Origin: Trochalopteron elliotii
Lineage: Eukaryota; Chordata; Aves; Passeriformes; Leiothrichidae
Assembly: GCA_024734555.1 (NCBI GenBank)
Contig: JANPWX010000096.1
Location: 11,780,688 to 11,844,687, forward strand
DNA length: 64,000 nucleotides
Direction: 5' to 3'
Shown here piece by piece: positions 1 to 12,400 of this stretch (positions are counted from its first letter, which is position 1; every line of letters starts with the position of its first letter). Position numbers and translations under genes: made by a program. The notes under the pieces are model-generated. The model had not been told where the DNA came from, did no database searches, and saw only the letters and a program-made list of their open reading frames with translations.

Positions 1-102
1 CGGCGGCCGGTCGTGCCGGGGCACCCCGCCTCCGGGGGGCGAGCGGCCGGGAGGCTGAGGAGCGCAGGCAGCATAGCCGGGGAGGAGGAGGAGGGCAGCG
101 CC
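1..102 (+). other. CLVS2: 5' UTR of CLVS2 (partial at window edge)
   Basis: This is GC-rich sequence directly upstream of the CLVS2 ATG. There is no ATG in frame before 103. The chosen ATG has G at -3 and A at +4, an acceptable initiation context, and it is the start that yields the conserved N-terminus MTHLQAG. In mammals I recall an additional upstream non-coding exon; whether this 5' UTR starts within the window or by splicing from further upstream cannot be seen. Confidence 0.75.
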
Positions 103-491
103 ATGACTCATTTGCAGGCAGGTCTCTCCCCGGAGACTCTGGAGAAAGCCCGGCTGGAGCTGAACGAGAACCCCGACACCTTGCACCAGGACATCCAGGA
201 GGTGCGGGACATGGTCATCACCCGGCCGGACATCGGCTTCCTCCGCACCGACGATGCCTTCATCCTGCGGTTTCTGCGGGCCAGGAAGTTTCAGCACTTC
301 GAGGCGTTTCGCCTCCTGGCCCAATACTTCGAATATCGCCAGCAGAACCTGGACATGTTTAAGAGCTTCAAGGCCACAGACCCGGGCATCAAGCAAGCGC
401 TGAAGGATGGTTTCCCCGGCGGGCTGGCCAACCTGGACCACTACGGCCGGAAAATCCTCGTCCTTTTTGCTGCCAACTGGGACCAGAGCAG
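103..491 (+). CDS. CLVS2: CLVS2 coding exon 1 (residues 1-130, codon 130 split)
   Basis: It encodes the N-terminal region: MTHLQAG at the start, then a helical CRAL-TRIO N-terminal domain (about residues 40-95) with FLRARKF at 57-63, and the start of the Sec14 fold ending at WDQS (126-129). It contributes two bases (AG) of the Arg130 codon. The donor is AG|GTAAAA, with GT at 492-493. Reading on past the donor meets an in-frame TAA at 493-495, so the splice is needed. The start was placed at 103 because upstream reading in the same frame is unrelated Gly/Arg/Ser-rich UTR sequence, and because the resulting 327-residue length fits the family. Confidence 0.96.
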
Positions 492-3400
492 GTAAAAGCA
501 GAGCCACTCGCCCACCTCAACCCCTTCCGCCCCCGGGCAATGCGTGGGAAAGCCGTGCCAGAGCAGAGGGAGAGAGGGTGGGCAGCAGGGACACACCCGG
601 AGCTGCCCACAGGGGGCTGGGCAGCAGCCTGGAAGGCAGAGGGAGAGAATAAAGAAGAAATACGTTTTGTGTCTTAAGGCCTTTTCAACCAGCTCATCCT
701 TTGGGGTGTGAATTTAGGGAGGCAAGTAGACACTGCTGCGGTGCTCTTCTCAACTGTCTGCTGGGGGTTTTGCACCCTTCTGCTTCCCCTCAGCCGAAGT
801 GAGCTGGCACGTAGATGATGTGCTTATCCCCCAGACAAAGGCTGGTTGCACTCTCGGCTGGTCTTTCTGCTTCAGCACACACAGAGCTACTCAGGTGCCA
901 TGGGAGAAAGTGGGAGATGCTGTGTGTAGAACAGGAGTATCCATCATGGCTTTTGAGCTGAAAAGTTTGCCTGTGCAGGAAGCTGAGACTCTGAATCCTT
1001 TCCCTCAGCTGAAGAAAGCTCTTCCTGAGCCACCTGGAAATGCCAGGATGGAAGTTTCTGTAACCACTGATTTTTCCACTCATGCTGCTCCAAATGTCAA
1101 TAATAAGATACAAGTACACAAAGCTTTGACAGCAAATTGAAAACTAGTCTCTGGAACAGTTTTTGATCTTTTTTAGGAGGGATTATTCTAGACTGAAGAT
1201 GTTTTAGTAGGGTGACCCAAGAGCTGTCTCCCATCAAAGCCCTTTTTTAGCAATTGGCTTGATATTATGTGACACTTTGTTTATTCTAAATACATTGTGG
1301 GGGTGTCAGGCTCAGTTTCTCCTGCAGTCTAAAATGATATCCACAAAAATGGTTTGATTTCAGTACATTTAACTCCCTAAAACCTGCTTCTGTGGGTGCT
1401 GCATTGTTTTCTTTGGCTCCCAGCCTGAGTGCAGGTTTAGGATCTGAAGCACTTTTTAGCGAGAAAACGTAGAATCTTGTAAATTGCTATCCGTATTGCA
1501 GTCAACATAGTGCTGAGTGCTCAGTGCAGATATTCTCAGCTCAGCTACTTTGAAACTTTGGGGGGACTCAAACAACTGTCAGTGTGGATAGAAAGGACAA
1601 GATCTGGGGGAGAGGCATGTTTAAGTTTGTCCTTTAGGTGTTTGTTTTCCTGTCCTCTTGTGGGCTGTGTGGATTGCCATGGCAGAGAGCCACAGCTCCC
1701 TGCCCTGGTTGGTGTTACAGCTATGGACAGTTCTCTGTCCAGAGGGATGCTGGCCTACCTTGGCTTGCCTCTCCTCCAGACATGGCAGCCACACCCACAC
1801 TGTCTATGCAGAAGTTTCCTGTTCCTTGCTGACCCATGAATCAAGTCTAGGGACTAGGAGAAAGCTGTCTGGCACAGATCAAAACTGCCCACAGCCAGGG
1901 TAATGATTAGAAAGGGTGAATGAACAGATGCAGAGCTGGGGCCAGCATCCTTTCTCTGCTTTGCTTTTCTAGCAGATGGAGCACAAAAGCTGAATGAAGA
2001 GCAGTGGTGATGAGGCTAAGGACTTGCTGAGTGTGTTTTCTTTCCCAGATAAGGACCTTCGTTGTTTCCCACATAAAGATCAGGTCAACTTTTACCTTTA
2101 AAAACAACTCCACAAACTCTTAACAATCCTTGAAGGAAGAATTAGGAAAGAAATAGATGTTTAGGACTTTTATTAAGTTGTATGTCTAAGATGAAGTTCC
2201 CTTGTTAAAGGTAGTGTGATCTGCTCTATGCTGTTGTTTCTTATTAATAAAAAAATCCTAAAGCTTTGTGTGACACTTGTCATATACTTGACTAGATCCT
2301 AGTCAAAAGAATACCAAGAATTCAAGAGATAAAGTAGCATTTAAAATAATAATTGTCATGTAGAAAGAATAGGTTTATTTTCTTCTTGATGTCAGATACG
2401 CTGATATTTAAAGTACATGAGCTCAGCTGACACAGCAATAAATTTAATGTGTTTTTTTTTCATGAACTCCTGTTAGTATGATTAAGTGACTGGGGTACCC
2501 TAGAGTACTTAATGGACGTGTTTGCAATTGGGTGCCTACTGCTTTTGAGCAGTGCATGCTCACGGCACGCCTCTCCTCCAGAGCGAGGGATTTGTTTTCA
2601 CACAGACCACTCAGACAAAGCAGAGAGGGCTGAAGCCCAGCTGAGGGGAGTGGCTTGCTCCAAGGCACATGACAAGTCAGCGACACATCTGGGAATGGAG
2701 CTAGGTCACTTTCTTTTCTAATTAATTTAGTGCCTTCCATTATCTGATGCTCAGTGGCTGAACCTGGGGAGCATTGTGGAACTTATGCCGAGGCTGCTAT
2801 GTCTCAAGCTTATGCCTTAACCGACTTGGGATCTTGCAGTACATAACCCAGTGTTTCCTCTTACAGCAACAATAGGAGGATTACTTATTGAAGCCTGTCT
2901 TGTTAGGCCCTCTTTGTGTGCTTCATAAACTAAGTTAATAGAGCACAGCAAACCTCCACATTTATCATATATGTGCAACTTATTATGGCCAGGATATAAC
3001 AATTAGAAATAAAAAGTTCCAAACGTACTAGTGATGATTTATATAGCATCATCAGCCTATGATTTACATAGTTCCAATTAGAAAGAAAAGTGTGGGAGGC
3101 GAAAAATTCCTGTGGTAAAACAAGCCTGTGTACTAGATGTTAAGTCATTAAATTAAAGCAGGGCCTGAAAACTGTACCAGATGTCCTGCCATCTGAACAA
3201 CCCAATCAGACATGTATTTAAAACAAACAAACAAAAAAGGAAAGGTGAAAAGTAACATGCTCAGTAGCCCAGCAGTTTTTCAGTGGGACCCAACCTAACT
3301 CTCCGCCCTGTCTGTAGTATGGGTAAAATGAAGGTCAGTGGCTTTCCTGCCAGGAAGCTGGATAGCACTCAGGGAGGGATCAACCTTCCCTATTAGCTTC

Positions 3401-6400
3401 CAGATTGTTGGTTCTTAACTACATTTGGCTTGTAGGTGTCTATGTGCATTTGAAGACTCCCTTTTTTTAATGTGTCCAGCTGGTGAAGTTTTTTTCATTT
3501 AATAGAGCAATTAACTTCAGCTCTCAGCTGCAAGGGATCTGTTACCATGCGTGGTCTTCTGTATGCTTCCTGCACCTGGACACACATTCTGCAGGAATAT
3601 CAGTCCATTTGATGCTATGTGTTTGAAACCTTTCTGGTATTAATCATCTCAGGTTTTTCCCTAGAAAATACATTAGAAAAGTGCAATGATACTTAGTTCT
3701 GTCAGTGTCACAGTGACCTGACCCAGTCAGCTCACACCATTCTCAGTGAAGATAGAAATCCCCTGCACTCATTTGCTGCTGGTTCTGCTGTTGCATCAGA
3801 CAGTTTACAGCAGGGCAAAGACAGAGCCCAAGGGTTTGCTTTCAAAACTAGGCTTTCACATGCACAAGTACTAGAAACTTTTCCTCCTGTTAAATGAAAA
3901 TTTAACTTCTGTAGCTATGAGGAGGCTGGCCTGCTCCTCAGCTCACAATAAAGAACAGGCAAGATGGCAAGGTATTTTTCAAGCTCTGGTGGAGGCAGTA
4001 TGACAAAATAAATGGCAGTGCTAACAATAGTAACATATTAACAGTAAAAAAAAAATGTTTAGCAGAGTCAATTTATGTTTGGAAGTTATATCTTCCAAAT
4101 GATAACTATTAACTAGTGTAAACACTCATTTTTTCAACAGTTACTCCTGCTGACTGACACTGCTTTATTGTTTCCTACTTTTTCCCCAGGTATCCCTATC
4201 TGCCTAACATCACCTGTGTTTAGACTGTAGGGGTTTTGGCTAGGGAGCTTTTTGATCAATGTAAAATTTAGATCAGCTGAATCTTCATCTGTGACTGTGA
4301 CTGTTAGACACTGAACTAATACGTGGCCTAATGAATGCTATTAAATCTGAATCTAAAAGCTAATCTGGTAAATATTTGAAACTATTTCTATTTTTTCTAT
4401 GCATGTTTTGTAACAGTGGTGGTGCATTTTGTTATTTTGAATAAGGTATCCTCAGGGCATGATGCCACTATTTAAGCAGAATAGCCATAAGGGAACTTTC
4501 AATCCCCCGTCTTTTCAGCATTCAAATCTGTACCCAGACTGACAAACCAAGGAGATATGAGGCATCATTTTAAAGTACTCCTTTGTGTATTTTGAGAGGG
4601 CTCTTGTTTTGGTGAAATTCTAAAAATATTAAGCCAGAAGAGTAGCTTCGAGATGGGATGATGGCTCAGAGACTTGACCAGCTTTCTCTTTTAAATCACA
4701 GTGGCACAAGAGCTCATTTGACAGAAGTCTTTTCTTGTCCAAGTGATGAGGAGCTTAAAATACAGACTGTGTATTCTTTATGTATTTCAGACCTTCAAGA
4801 GACATATGGCTCAAATTCAAGCAAAGGAGACTTACCATTTATCTCTTCTAGTTCACATCCTGAGAGGCAGATTCATGCCGTTTAGTCTTAATTCTCAAAA
4901 TGGCTTCAAATTTCTTTCTTTTAGGGAGGAGATGACAAATAGCCATAGAGATAGTAAGGCAACTCTGCTAATCTGTTATTCAGGGCAAAAGTGAATTGAC
5001 TAGAACTAGAATCTGGTTAAACAGATGATGTGGTTGATGCCACTCATCATCAAGAGCATAAAGTATTGAAAACAGCTGACACAGCTGAGTTTGGCATGAG
5101 ATATCTGTACCCTGCATTCTCTCTGTCTCTTTGTGTTGGCCTTGTGGAGATCACAGTGTATGCATACAAGAGGATGCTTAGACCACATAACTTAGAGGTA
5201 AAGGTGAAAGGTCTTGGTGAAGTATTACCAAGAGCTGATAGCTATGTCTACCAGGCTGTTTTCCCCAGAAATCCTTGGAAATATATTGAATCTGTTCATG
5301 TCCCACAAAAAAAAAAAATCTAATATAACTTTTCTTTTTTGAAAAGGGAAAATTGCTGCCACTGTTAAATTACAAGAGAGTGGGATGCTCAGTAAATTGT
5401 TTGAGGTCTTCTGTTCTTGACAAATAAAGACTCCAGTGAGGCATTTCCCTCAAAAGCTCTGTCACTGTTGGGGTAGAAATGGTAGCCATCCCAAAGCATT
5501 TGAAAGAATCCCTGTCAGTGTGGCTGTTATTTTGTCACACCTTCTCAGGCTCTATTTCAAGTCAACCGGAATGAAAAGTTTCAAAAGGTAGCAGAGTCTT
5601 GCACACCAGTCCTTGCTTCAGTCAGTCTCGAGCTAGGAATCACATAAAAAAGGAACATTAAGAATGCATTATATATGTGATAATGTATTTCCAGCATTTG
5701 TTACTCACATAAATAACTAATGGACTAAAAAACTTGTCCAAGTTTTCCATTGAATTAAGCATAGTTCTATAAAGAGAAGGCATTAAATACAATTAAATTA
5801 ACTGTGAGTTCTTGATTATCCTAGCAATTAGTAGTATCTTGCTAGCTACAATATGTCCCATAAGAGTCTGTTTAAACAAGTGAATGCAACTGGATTTAGC
5901 CATAAATAAATTAGGATTTATTTATTCACAGCCTAACTTCAAGCTGCTACAGAACATGCACTGTAGCCAAATGGGCCCAGCACACCCTACATATCTGATA
6001 ACACTGGGGCAAGTCATTAAAAAACTGGTGCCAGGGCAATATGAGTGGCTTGCTGTTCCCTAAGTATATGTTTTTACGTAGCACAGATTAGTAAAAATAA
6101 AACAGTGCCATCTTTCCCTCAGACTGTACACCATAATATCTTCGAATTAAAGGCTAATATTTACTCTTTTTTCTTTTCCTTCAAAGTAGAAATGCAGTCA
6201 AAGCTGCCTTGGACCAAATATATTTCACACTCACTAGCTTGTCCTGTTTTTCTCACTTTTGACTGGTCATATTTCTGTATCAGTATAGAAAGTAATTTCA
6301 ATGTAGAATTAAAGTTTCAGCAGAAAATCCAGAGTAATTTTTTACAACTTCTTTTTACGTAGGATTTTGACTTCTCTAAAGTCCAGCCAGGGGTGGAATG

Positions 6401-9400
6401 TATTTTATAGCAGAACCTGTGCATCCTAGTACTGGCACAAACAGTAGTAGCAGTGAAGTGAAATGTTGGACAACATGGGGCTGAAGTGGATTAAAGAGGA
6501 GTCTTTACACAAATAACTTGGTGCTGTGTGAAAGCTTCCATGCAGTTTCTTCAATCATGTTTTTTTGCTTGGGCTGCTCAGCTGATACTTTCAATACTCA
6601 GCATTTTGCACCACCTAGGATTTCATCTACCACAGCAGGTTTACATTTCTGACTTGCCTTAACATGTGTCCAGAGTAAAAGTTGCTTTAAATACTCACTA
6701 ATGGATTTGTCTGTCTCTCTGGTGCTCTGTACTGCACTTAAGTAAGGTATTGAAGCCAAGAGAAGAGATCCGGTACAGAACGAAGAATAGCTCCTATCTT
6801 CAACTAATTGCCCTGAAGGGTATTTGAGGTGGGAAGCTTGATTGTTAGTGACATGTCCCTGTGTACTCTTGATGTAGCTTTTTAGACTTTAAGAATACTT
6901 CAGTTACCTCCCTCTGGCAGAAAGTGTTCTTGCTTGCTTTTAGCCGGACCTGTTTTGTGCAGGACTTCTCTCTTATTTTCATTGAGTAAACATAAATATT
7001 ATTGTTGTTGTGGACTGTACTTCTTACGTTAGCAGACTTGCAATAGGAGTCATGGTGGTGGTGAAATCCACAGATTTGTGGAGACCCAGCCCTGTGACTG
7101 TTATTTACTCTCTGTGGCAGCTGAAATCCTGTTCCTACTGCTGCCTGACAGTTTTCCCGTTGACTTGAATCCAACACATAATTAGGTGTATTTCTGTTTA
7201 CATGTATACATCTTTTATTTAACACTTAGGTATACATTAAAAAAACCATTTTGTGGTCAGTCTTAGAGGGCTGACTGGCCTCACAAATGAAGAATCTTTA
7301 TGTCTGATGCACCAGATTTCTAGCAACCTTGTGCCACTAGGAAGCTGTTAATCCAAGGCACCTGATGTCTCCTTAAACTCCTTAGGGAGAACATTAGACA
7401 TGTACATGAGGAACTTAGGGCCCTTATTCCAGGACTGAATGTAGGGTTCTGCAACAAGATGATCAAAGTTCAAAGCAGAGGAGTAAATATGAAAAGAAAT
7501 TTATCCCTGTCAATCACACAAAATTAAAAAAAAAGATCTCCAAGATGACAAGAAGAATTTTGTTTTTACAAAATTATTTTTAATGCTACTCCTAGTGTTT
7601 TCTAGGGAAAACACACTTTCTCCTGTTCTGACAGGAGAGTCCTTTTTATATCCATTTCTTATGAATGCATAATTGGACAGTTCATTGAGTTTTAGTTGGC
7701 TAAAAAAAAAAAGATGGAAAGATGCGAGGAGTCAGCTAGAACAGATTAATTTAATTTGTGTTATTTCCTTTTGCAGATATTTTCAAGATATAGTTATGCC
7801 CACAACAGAACAGAGTACTCATTGTATTAAAGCAAGTTGAATTCAGTATAATTTAATGTAATTTCTAAGTAGGCACACATGCTCTTTGCTACATATGCAG
7901 AATGGTAAAGAATTCTCTAAGGACTCGCAATTTTGAAACCTTCTGTTTGATGCCATCATGGGAGACATTTAAAGGGCCTTGCTTAAAAATATCTGTACAC
8001 TGAATATTTAACTCCTTAATTTCTGGAATATTTGTATTTCTGATATTTTTCAGGTTTAACTTTCTAGTGCTTCATTTAATCTTGTGGTGTGGACCAGCAA
8101 ATTTATGTCTGTTTTAGTAACTGTTTATAAAGCCTTACAATCCTAGTTTGGTTTGGGTTGGAAGGGACCTCAAAGATCATCTAGTTCTAACTCTCCTGCC
8201 ATGAGCAGGGGCACCTTCAGTAGACAAAAACACCTCAAAGCCCTAGTGTGTGTTACTTTCTGCTTTTAAGATCCTTGACTAATCAGCCATCTGTAATTGT
8301 GGATTTAAGAGAAAAAATTATACAGAGAGTGGGATAAGGAGAGCATGTGAAAATTGCCCATTTTAGTTGATAATTTTGTAGGACCTGTTATTTCATTTCC
8401 TTAGAAAAATATAGGCGGAAACTGGATCTATGCTTCTGGTATTAGTCTTGGGTTTTGGTATCATTATGGTTTTAGAAAAATGCAATTTATGTGGAAGCTC
8501 TTAAACAGACATGTAATTGCACATAAAGATACTAAAGCAGCTTAAGATACTATGTCGTATCTAGTTTAAATTTGGGTTTGATGTGTTACATTCTTGTAGT
8601 TTGTTCTGACTGCCTGATGGTCTATAGGTACACAATCCTGCTCCAGAAGATGAGCTCAACTAATTGAGCTTTTGAGGATTTTCCAGGTTTAGGCTCTTCT
8701 GAGTACTCATTTGCACTCCTTGATTTAAACTTTGGACAAAGGGAGAATATTCAGAACTTCTCCACCTCTGTGGTTGTGCTCCTTTCCTAATCAAATCCCC
8801 TCTTCCCATTCTCAGGTACACGCTGGTGGATATTTTGCGTGCCATACTTCTTTCTTTAGAAGCCATGATAGAAGACCCTGAGCTGCAAGTGAATGGATTT
8901 GTTTTGATTATAGACTGGAGCAACTTCACCTTCAAGCAGGCCTCCAAGCTCACACCAAGCATGCTTAGATTAGCCATAGAGGGCCTTCAGGTAATGTTAT
9001 TATATTCTTTCTTTTCTTAATTCTTCTTAGTTTTGCAGTTCATTGCAAATCTAGGTCGATAAAAAAGACCAAAACAAAACCTTAAGCTGTGGGTGTACGG
9101 GCAAGCTACTTGTGACTGAAGTGTGAACTCAGTCAGCTAACTGCAGTAACTCCTGATGTGTAGGCTCCTTCCTTGCTATAAATACGAGGTAACTTTTCTG
9201 TCTTCATTTCAAAGTGACTGGCTTTCTGTAAATTCAGATGGTAGCTTCTGCAACAGGAAGTTAGAAGTAATCAGTTTATGTTGTAATTATGCACAGGGCT
9301 AATGAAATAGGGGTTGCTGCTGCCACGCCAGGTTGTGTTTTTTTCTTGATTCTTTTGGAGACAGGCTCTACATCATTTGCCATGAAAGTGTGGGGCCCTG

Positions 9401-12400
9401 TGACTGGACAGTTAGCTGGGACTATTTATTTACTCAAAGTTCAGCATGTGCTTGGCTCTTTTTCTGGGTCAAGATTAATCTGAGCAGCAGCTTCTGGGAC
9501 TGAGCAAACAGTGATTTATAATTTTTTTAACTCATTGTAAATGCACTTTACATGGCACGGGCACACTGGTGAAAAGGGTACTGCATAACTCACATCTCTT
9601 TTCTATGGTATTTTATTCTTGTTAAAATGAGAAACTAAAATTGTTAAGGTAGTTGTTTTCTGTACAAGCCTGAGTTGCCATGTTAAACATATCTGTAATT
9701 CACTCCTCTGGCAGTGTGCCTTGCTTTTAGAAGGACATGTATTCCTCTTCTATGATGTTTCTATCATTTATACATTTTTATTACTTATAAAGCAAAATAA
9801 GAGCCTTACCTTTGAACTTTTTTCACTGTGATAGTGTGATTTTTGAAGAAACTTGTATAGCAGTAATATGGAGTTTTGATCTAACTGATCAAATGGCTCA
9901 ACTAGTTTTCAGCCTGCTGTTGCTCACAGAAAGGTAGTAACATGAGACAAAGATCTCAGTTTTCATTTTGTTGTGTTTCCTTCTGGAACAGTGTGACTTC
10001 ATTGTCTTCACAACTACCTTAGAAGGAAGGCAGCAGTGATACCTGTGCACTAGAAATGCTGCATTTGCTTTTATTGCTTGCAAAGTTGTTTTCTTTTTTG
10101 TGCTTTTTTCAGAGTTAGCCATTGTTTTCCAGTTTAGAACATGAAGAAATCTTTAGTAGTCTTTGTTTTCAAATGGTGGTATTTCTTCTTGGGTGTGATT
10201 CAGAGATGGGTATTTTGAGGTGAGCTGCAGTGAATAATTGCATCTGAAAATATGAGGGATGACCTACCAAACTTCAAGTGGGCTCTGAGACTCTGCCTTC
10301 TCCTGCCATCAATTGGTTCATGACTGAATTGAGGAAAGTCCATTGTCTTACTTAACTTACCCATGCCCCCAGCTTTGTAGTTTTGAATATTCCAAGTCTG
10401 ATGGTGGCAGAACCTATGGCATCATTTTGTGCCCACTGCCTTCAGTGCTGTTTACTGCAAAAGCAGGCATGAAATGCTCCAGAAGAGAGAAAGAAAAGGC
10501 ATTTTTATGACTGCCTTTCATTTTGGAGGAAAATGTGTAGCGAAAACATCATTCTGAATGATGTCAAAGTACAAAGTGCTTAATCAGGTAGTATGAAAAA
10601 GAACAAGAACAACTCTCACACACTATTTATTTGTGATCTTTGTAAATACTTTCTATTTAATTAGAGAAATGAACTTTACTTCGGCTTATAAGATTTAACA
10701 GGGCTCAAGATGCTGAACTTTACCATTTGGAGAATTTAAATATTTGTGTTGCTTAGGCAGAAGGGGATAGTGTGAGTGGGATTAGTGACCACTGAATTTG
10801 ATGTTAGCCAAATCCCTTTGCCTTCTGAATGAAATCTACTGAATTTGAATTATATTTGCTTAGCTTCCATGGTGAGCAGAATACTCAATATGGTATGTAC
10901 CAAAAACTTTACCAGCTATGGCTTTTGGATTTTCACAATGCTTAATATTTAGGAAATTGCTTTTGAAAGTAAGATAAGTAAATATACAGTTTTCTACTGT
11001 ATAGAAGAAGAGGAGTTCTGGTATATATTTTGTCTGCATATGTGTTAAACGGGAGTATGAAAAGAATCATACCCCAAACGAACTTGTTTGAAAAACTTCC
11101 TAGGTAGCTGTTTCCAGAAAAAGAGACTTTTGATCGTGGCATTTACAAGACAGTGATCATCTGTAATCTGATGGGAAATTCTAGCACACCCATGGCGACA
11201 TTGCTGTACCAAACAATCGGTGCAGTGTAGGTCAGTGGTGGTCTGTAGGACAAATGGTTCTGCCAGACAAGAAGAAATCTTTAAGTGGAGGTGGGAGCAT
11301 TCGGCTGGGACTCTTGAAGCTCCCGTCCTAGCTCTTACACTTGCTGTGTGCTTTTGGAAAAAAAAAGAGCAACACTTCCCTGCAGATGCTTGTGCCTACA
11401 GCACTCCTGTTGCTCCTTATCAGTGAGAAGGAGGATATTCACTTAGAGCTCCTACACCTTCCCTAGTGTAAAATCAGAACAAAAACATTTTTTGAGAGCT
11501 GAAACACATGCCTTGACTTTAGGACTTTGTGTTGACTGTACCTAGTGTATTCAATGTGTGGATGTTTGTGAGTTCCAGTCTTTAGGTGCCCACTTTTCCC
11601 CATTCATTGATTTCTGTAGCCAATCACTGATTTTGGGCCTGTGAAGAAGCTCATGTTACTCAGCAGCTGTGTTCCTGAAAGCAGGGAGTGTTACGGTGTT
11701 GTGTGCTTTAGTACCTGAGTGCCCATATAAGGTCTCTCAAAAACTCAACAAAATTTTGCCTCCTTCACCAGCAACGGGTTGCAATCTGTGTGCTTCAGCT
11801 GTTTTCCCCACAGAAGAGAGAACTTTTAAGAGCTCTGAAGAAAACCAGTTCTAAATTTCCATAAACAGTGATGAACTCTGAGCAAAAAACCCAAAATGTA
11901 TCAGATGGTTTCTGTACAAGGAACAATTAAATTGTCTGGAATTAATCTGGATGGAAGAAGAAAAACTGTGAAGTACAGAAATCTATAAAACCTTAGCATC
12001 ATAGGATAATTCAGCTTGGAAAAGGCCTCAGGAGCTTGGCAAATCTAACCTCCTCCTTAAAGCAGGGTCCCTGATGAGGTCATACCAGCATACAAACAAG
12101 ATCGTGGGTGGTTGGAGAGAGTGGACAAGCTCAAGATGTTATTTGTTATTTACATTTTAAGAAAAAAGCATCATCAGGTGATACTAGGAGGACACCTGGC
12201 TCAGTCTAAGAGACCTTTGTACAACATCTGGGTAACTTGTGGAACTCAGTGCCATGAGGAATTCTGGATGCTTAAATTTTAGTTGTGTTTAGGGAAAATG
12301 AAAAGAGAGATGATCTGAGGATTAGTAAATATATAAAAACCAAATCAAAGTTCAAATTCCATAGGCTGTAAAAAGTTGGAGATGAGGTGGATGCTGAGTG

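Larger units (their letters stand above)
1..495 (+). promoter_or_regulatory. CLVS2: CpG island over the 5' UTR and first coding exon of CLVS2
   Basis: The first ~500 bases are strongly GC-rich and dense in CpG, most of all in 1-110, in sharp contrast with the AT-rich, CpG-poor remainder. This is the usual signature of an unmethylated vertebrate promoter or first-exon island. Promoter function is inferred: the island is cut by the window edge, and no TATA box or defined start site can be placed. Confidence 0.7.
492..8815 (+). other. CLVS2: CLVS2 intron 1 (8.3 kb)
   Basis: A GT-AG intron, GTAAAA at the 5' end and a pyrimidine-rich stretch ending TCTCAG at 8815. It is phase 2, splitting Arg130 as AG|G. 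The first ~150 bases stay GC-rich as the tail of the CpG island; the rest is AT-rich with no convincing ORF. A MIR-like ancient SINE candidate lies near 2600-2720 and a CR1 fragment at 8138-8250. Otherwise I see only short homopolymer runs. Confidence 0.9.

Noticed and set aside
6845..7225. 126-codon minus-strand open frame with a His/Asn-rich stretch
   Set aside because: The composition comes from a GTTGTTGTGG / GGTGGTGG-like local sequence. No domain seen.
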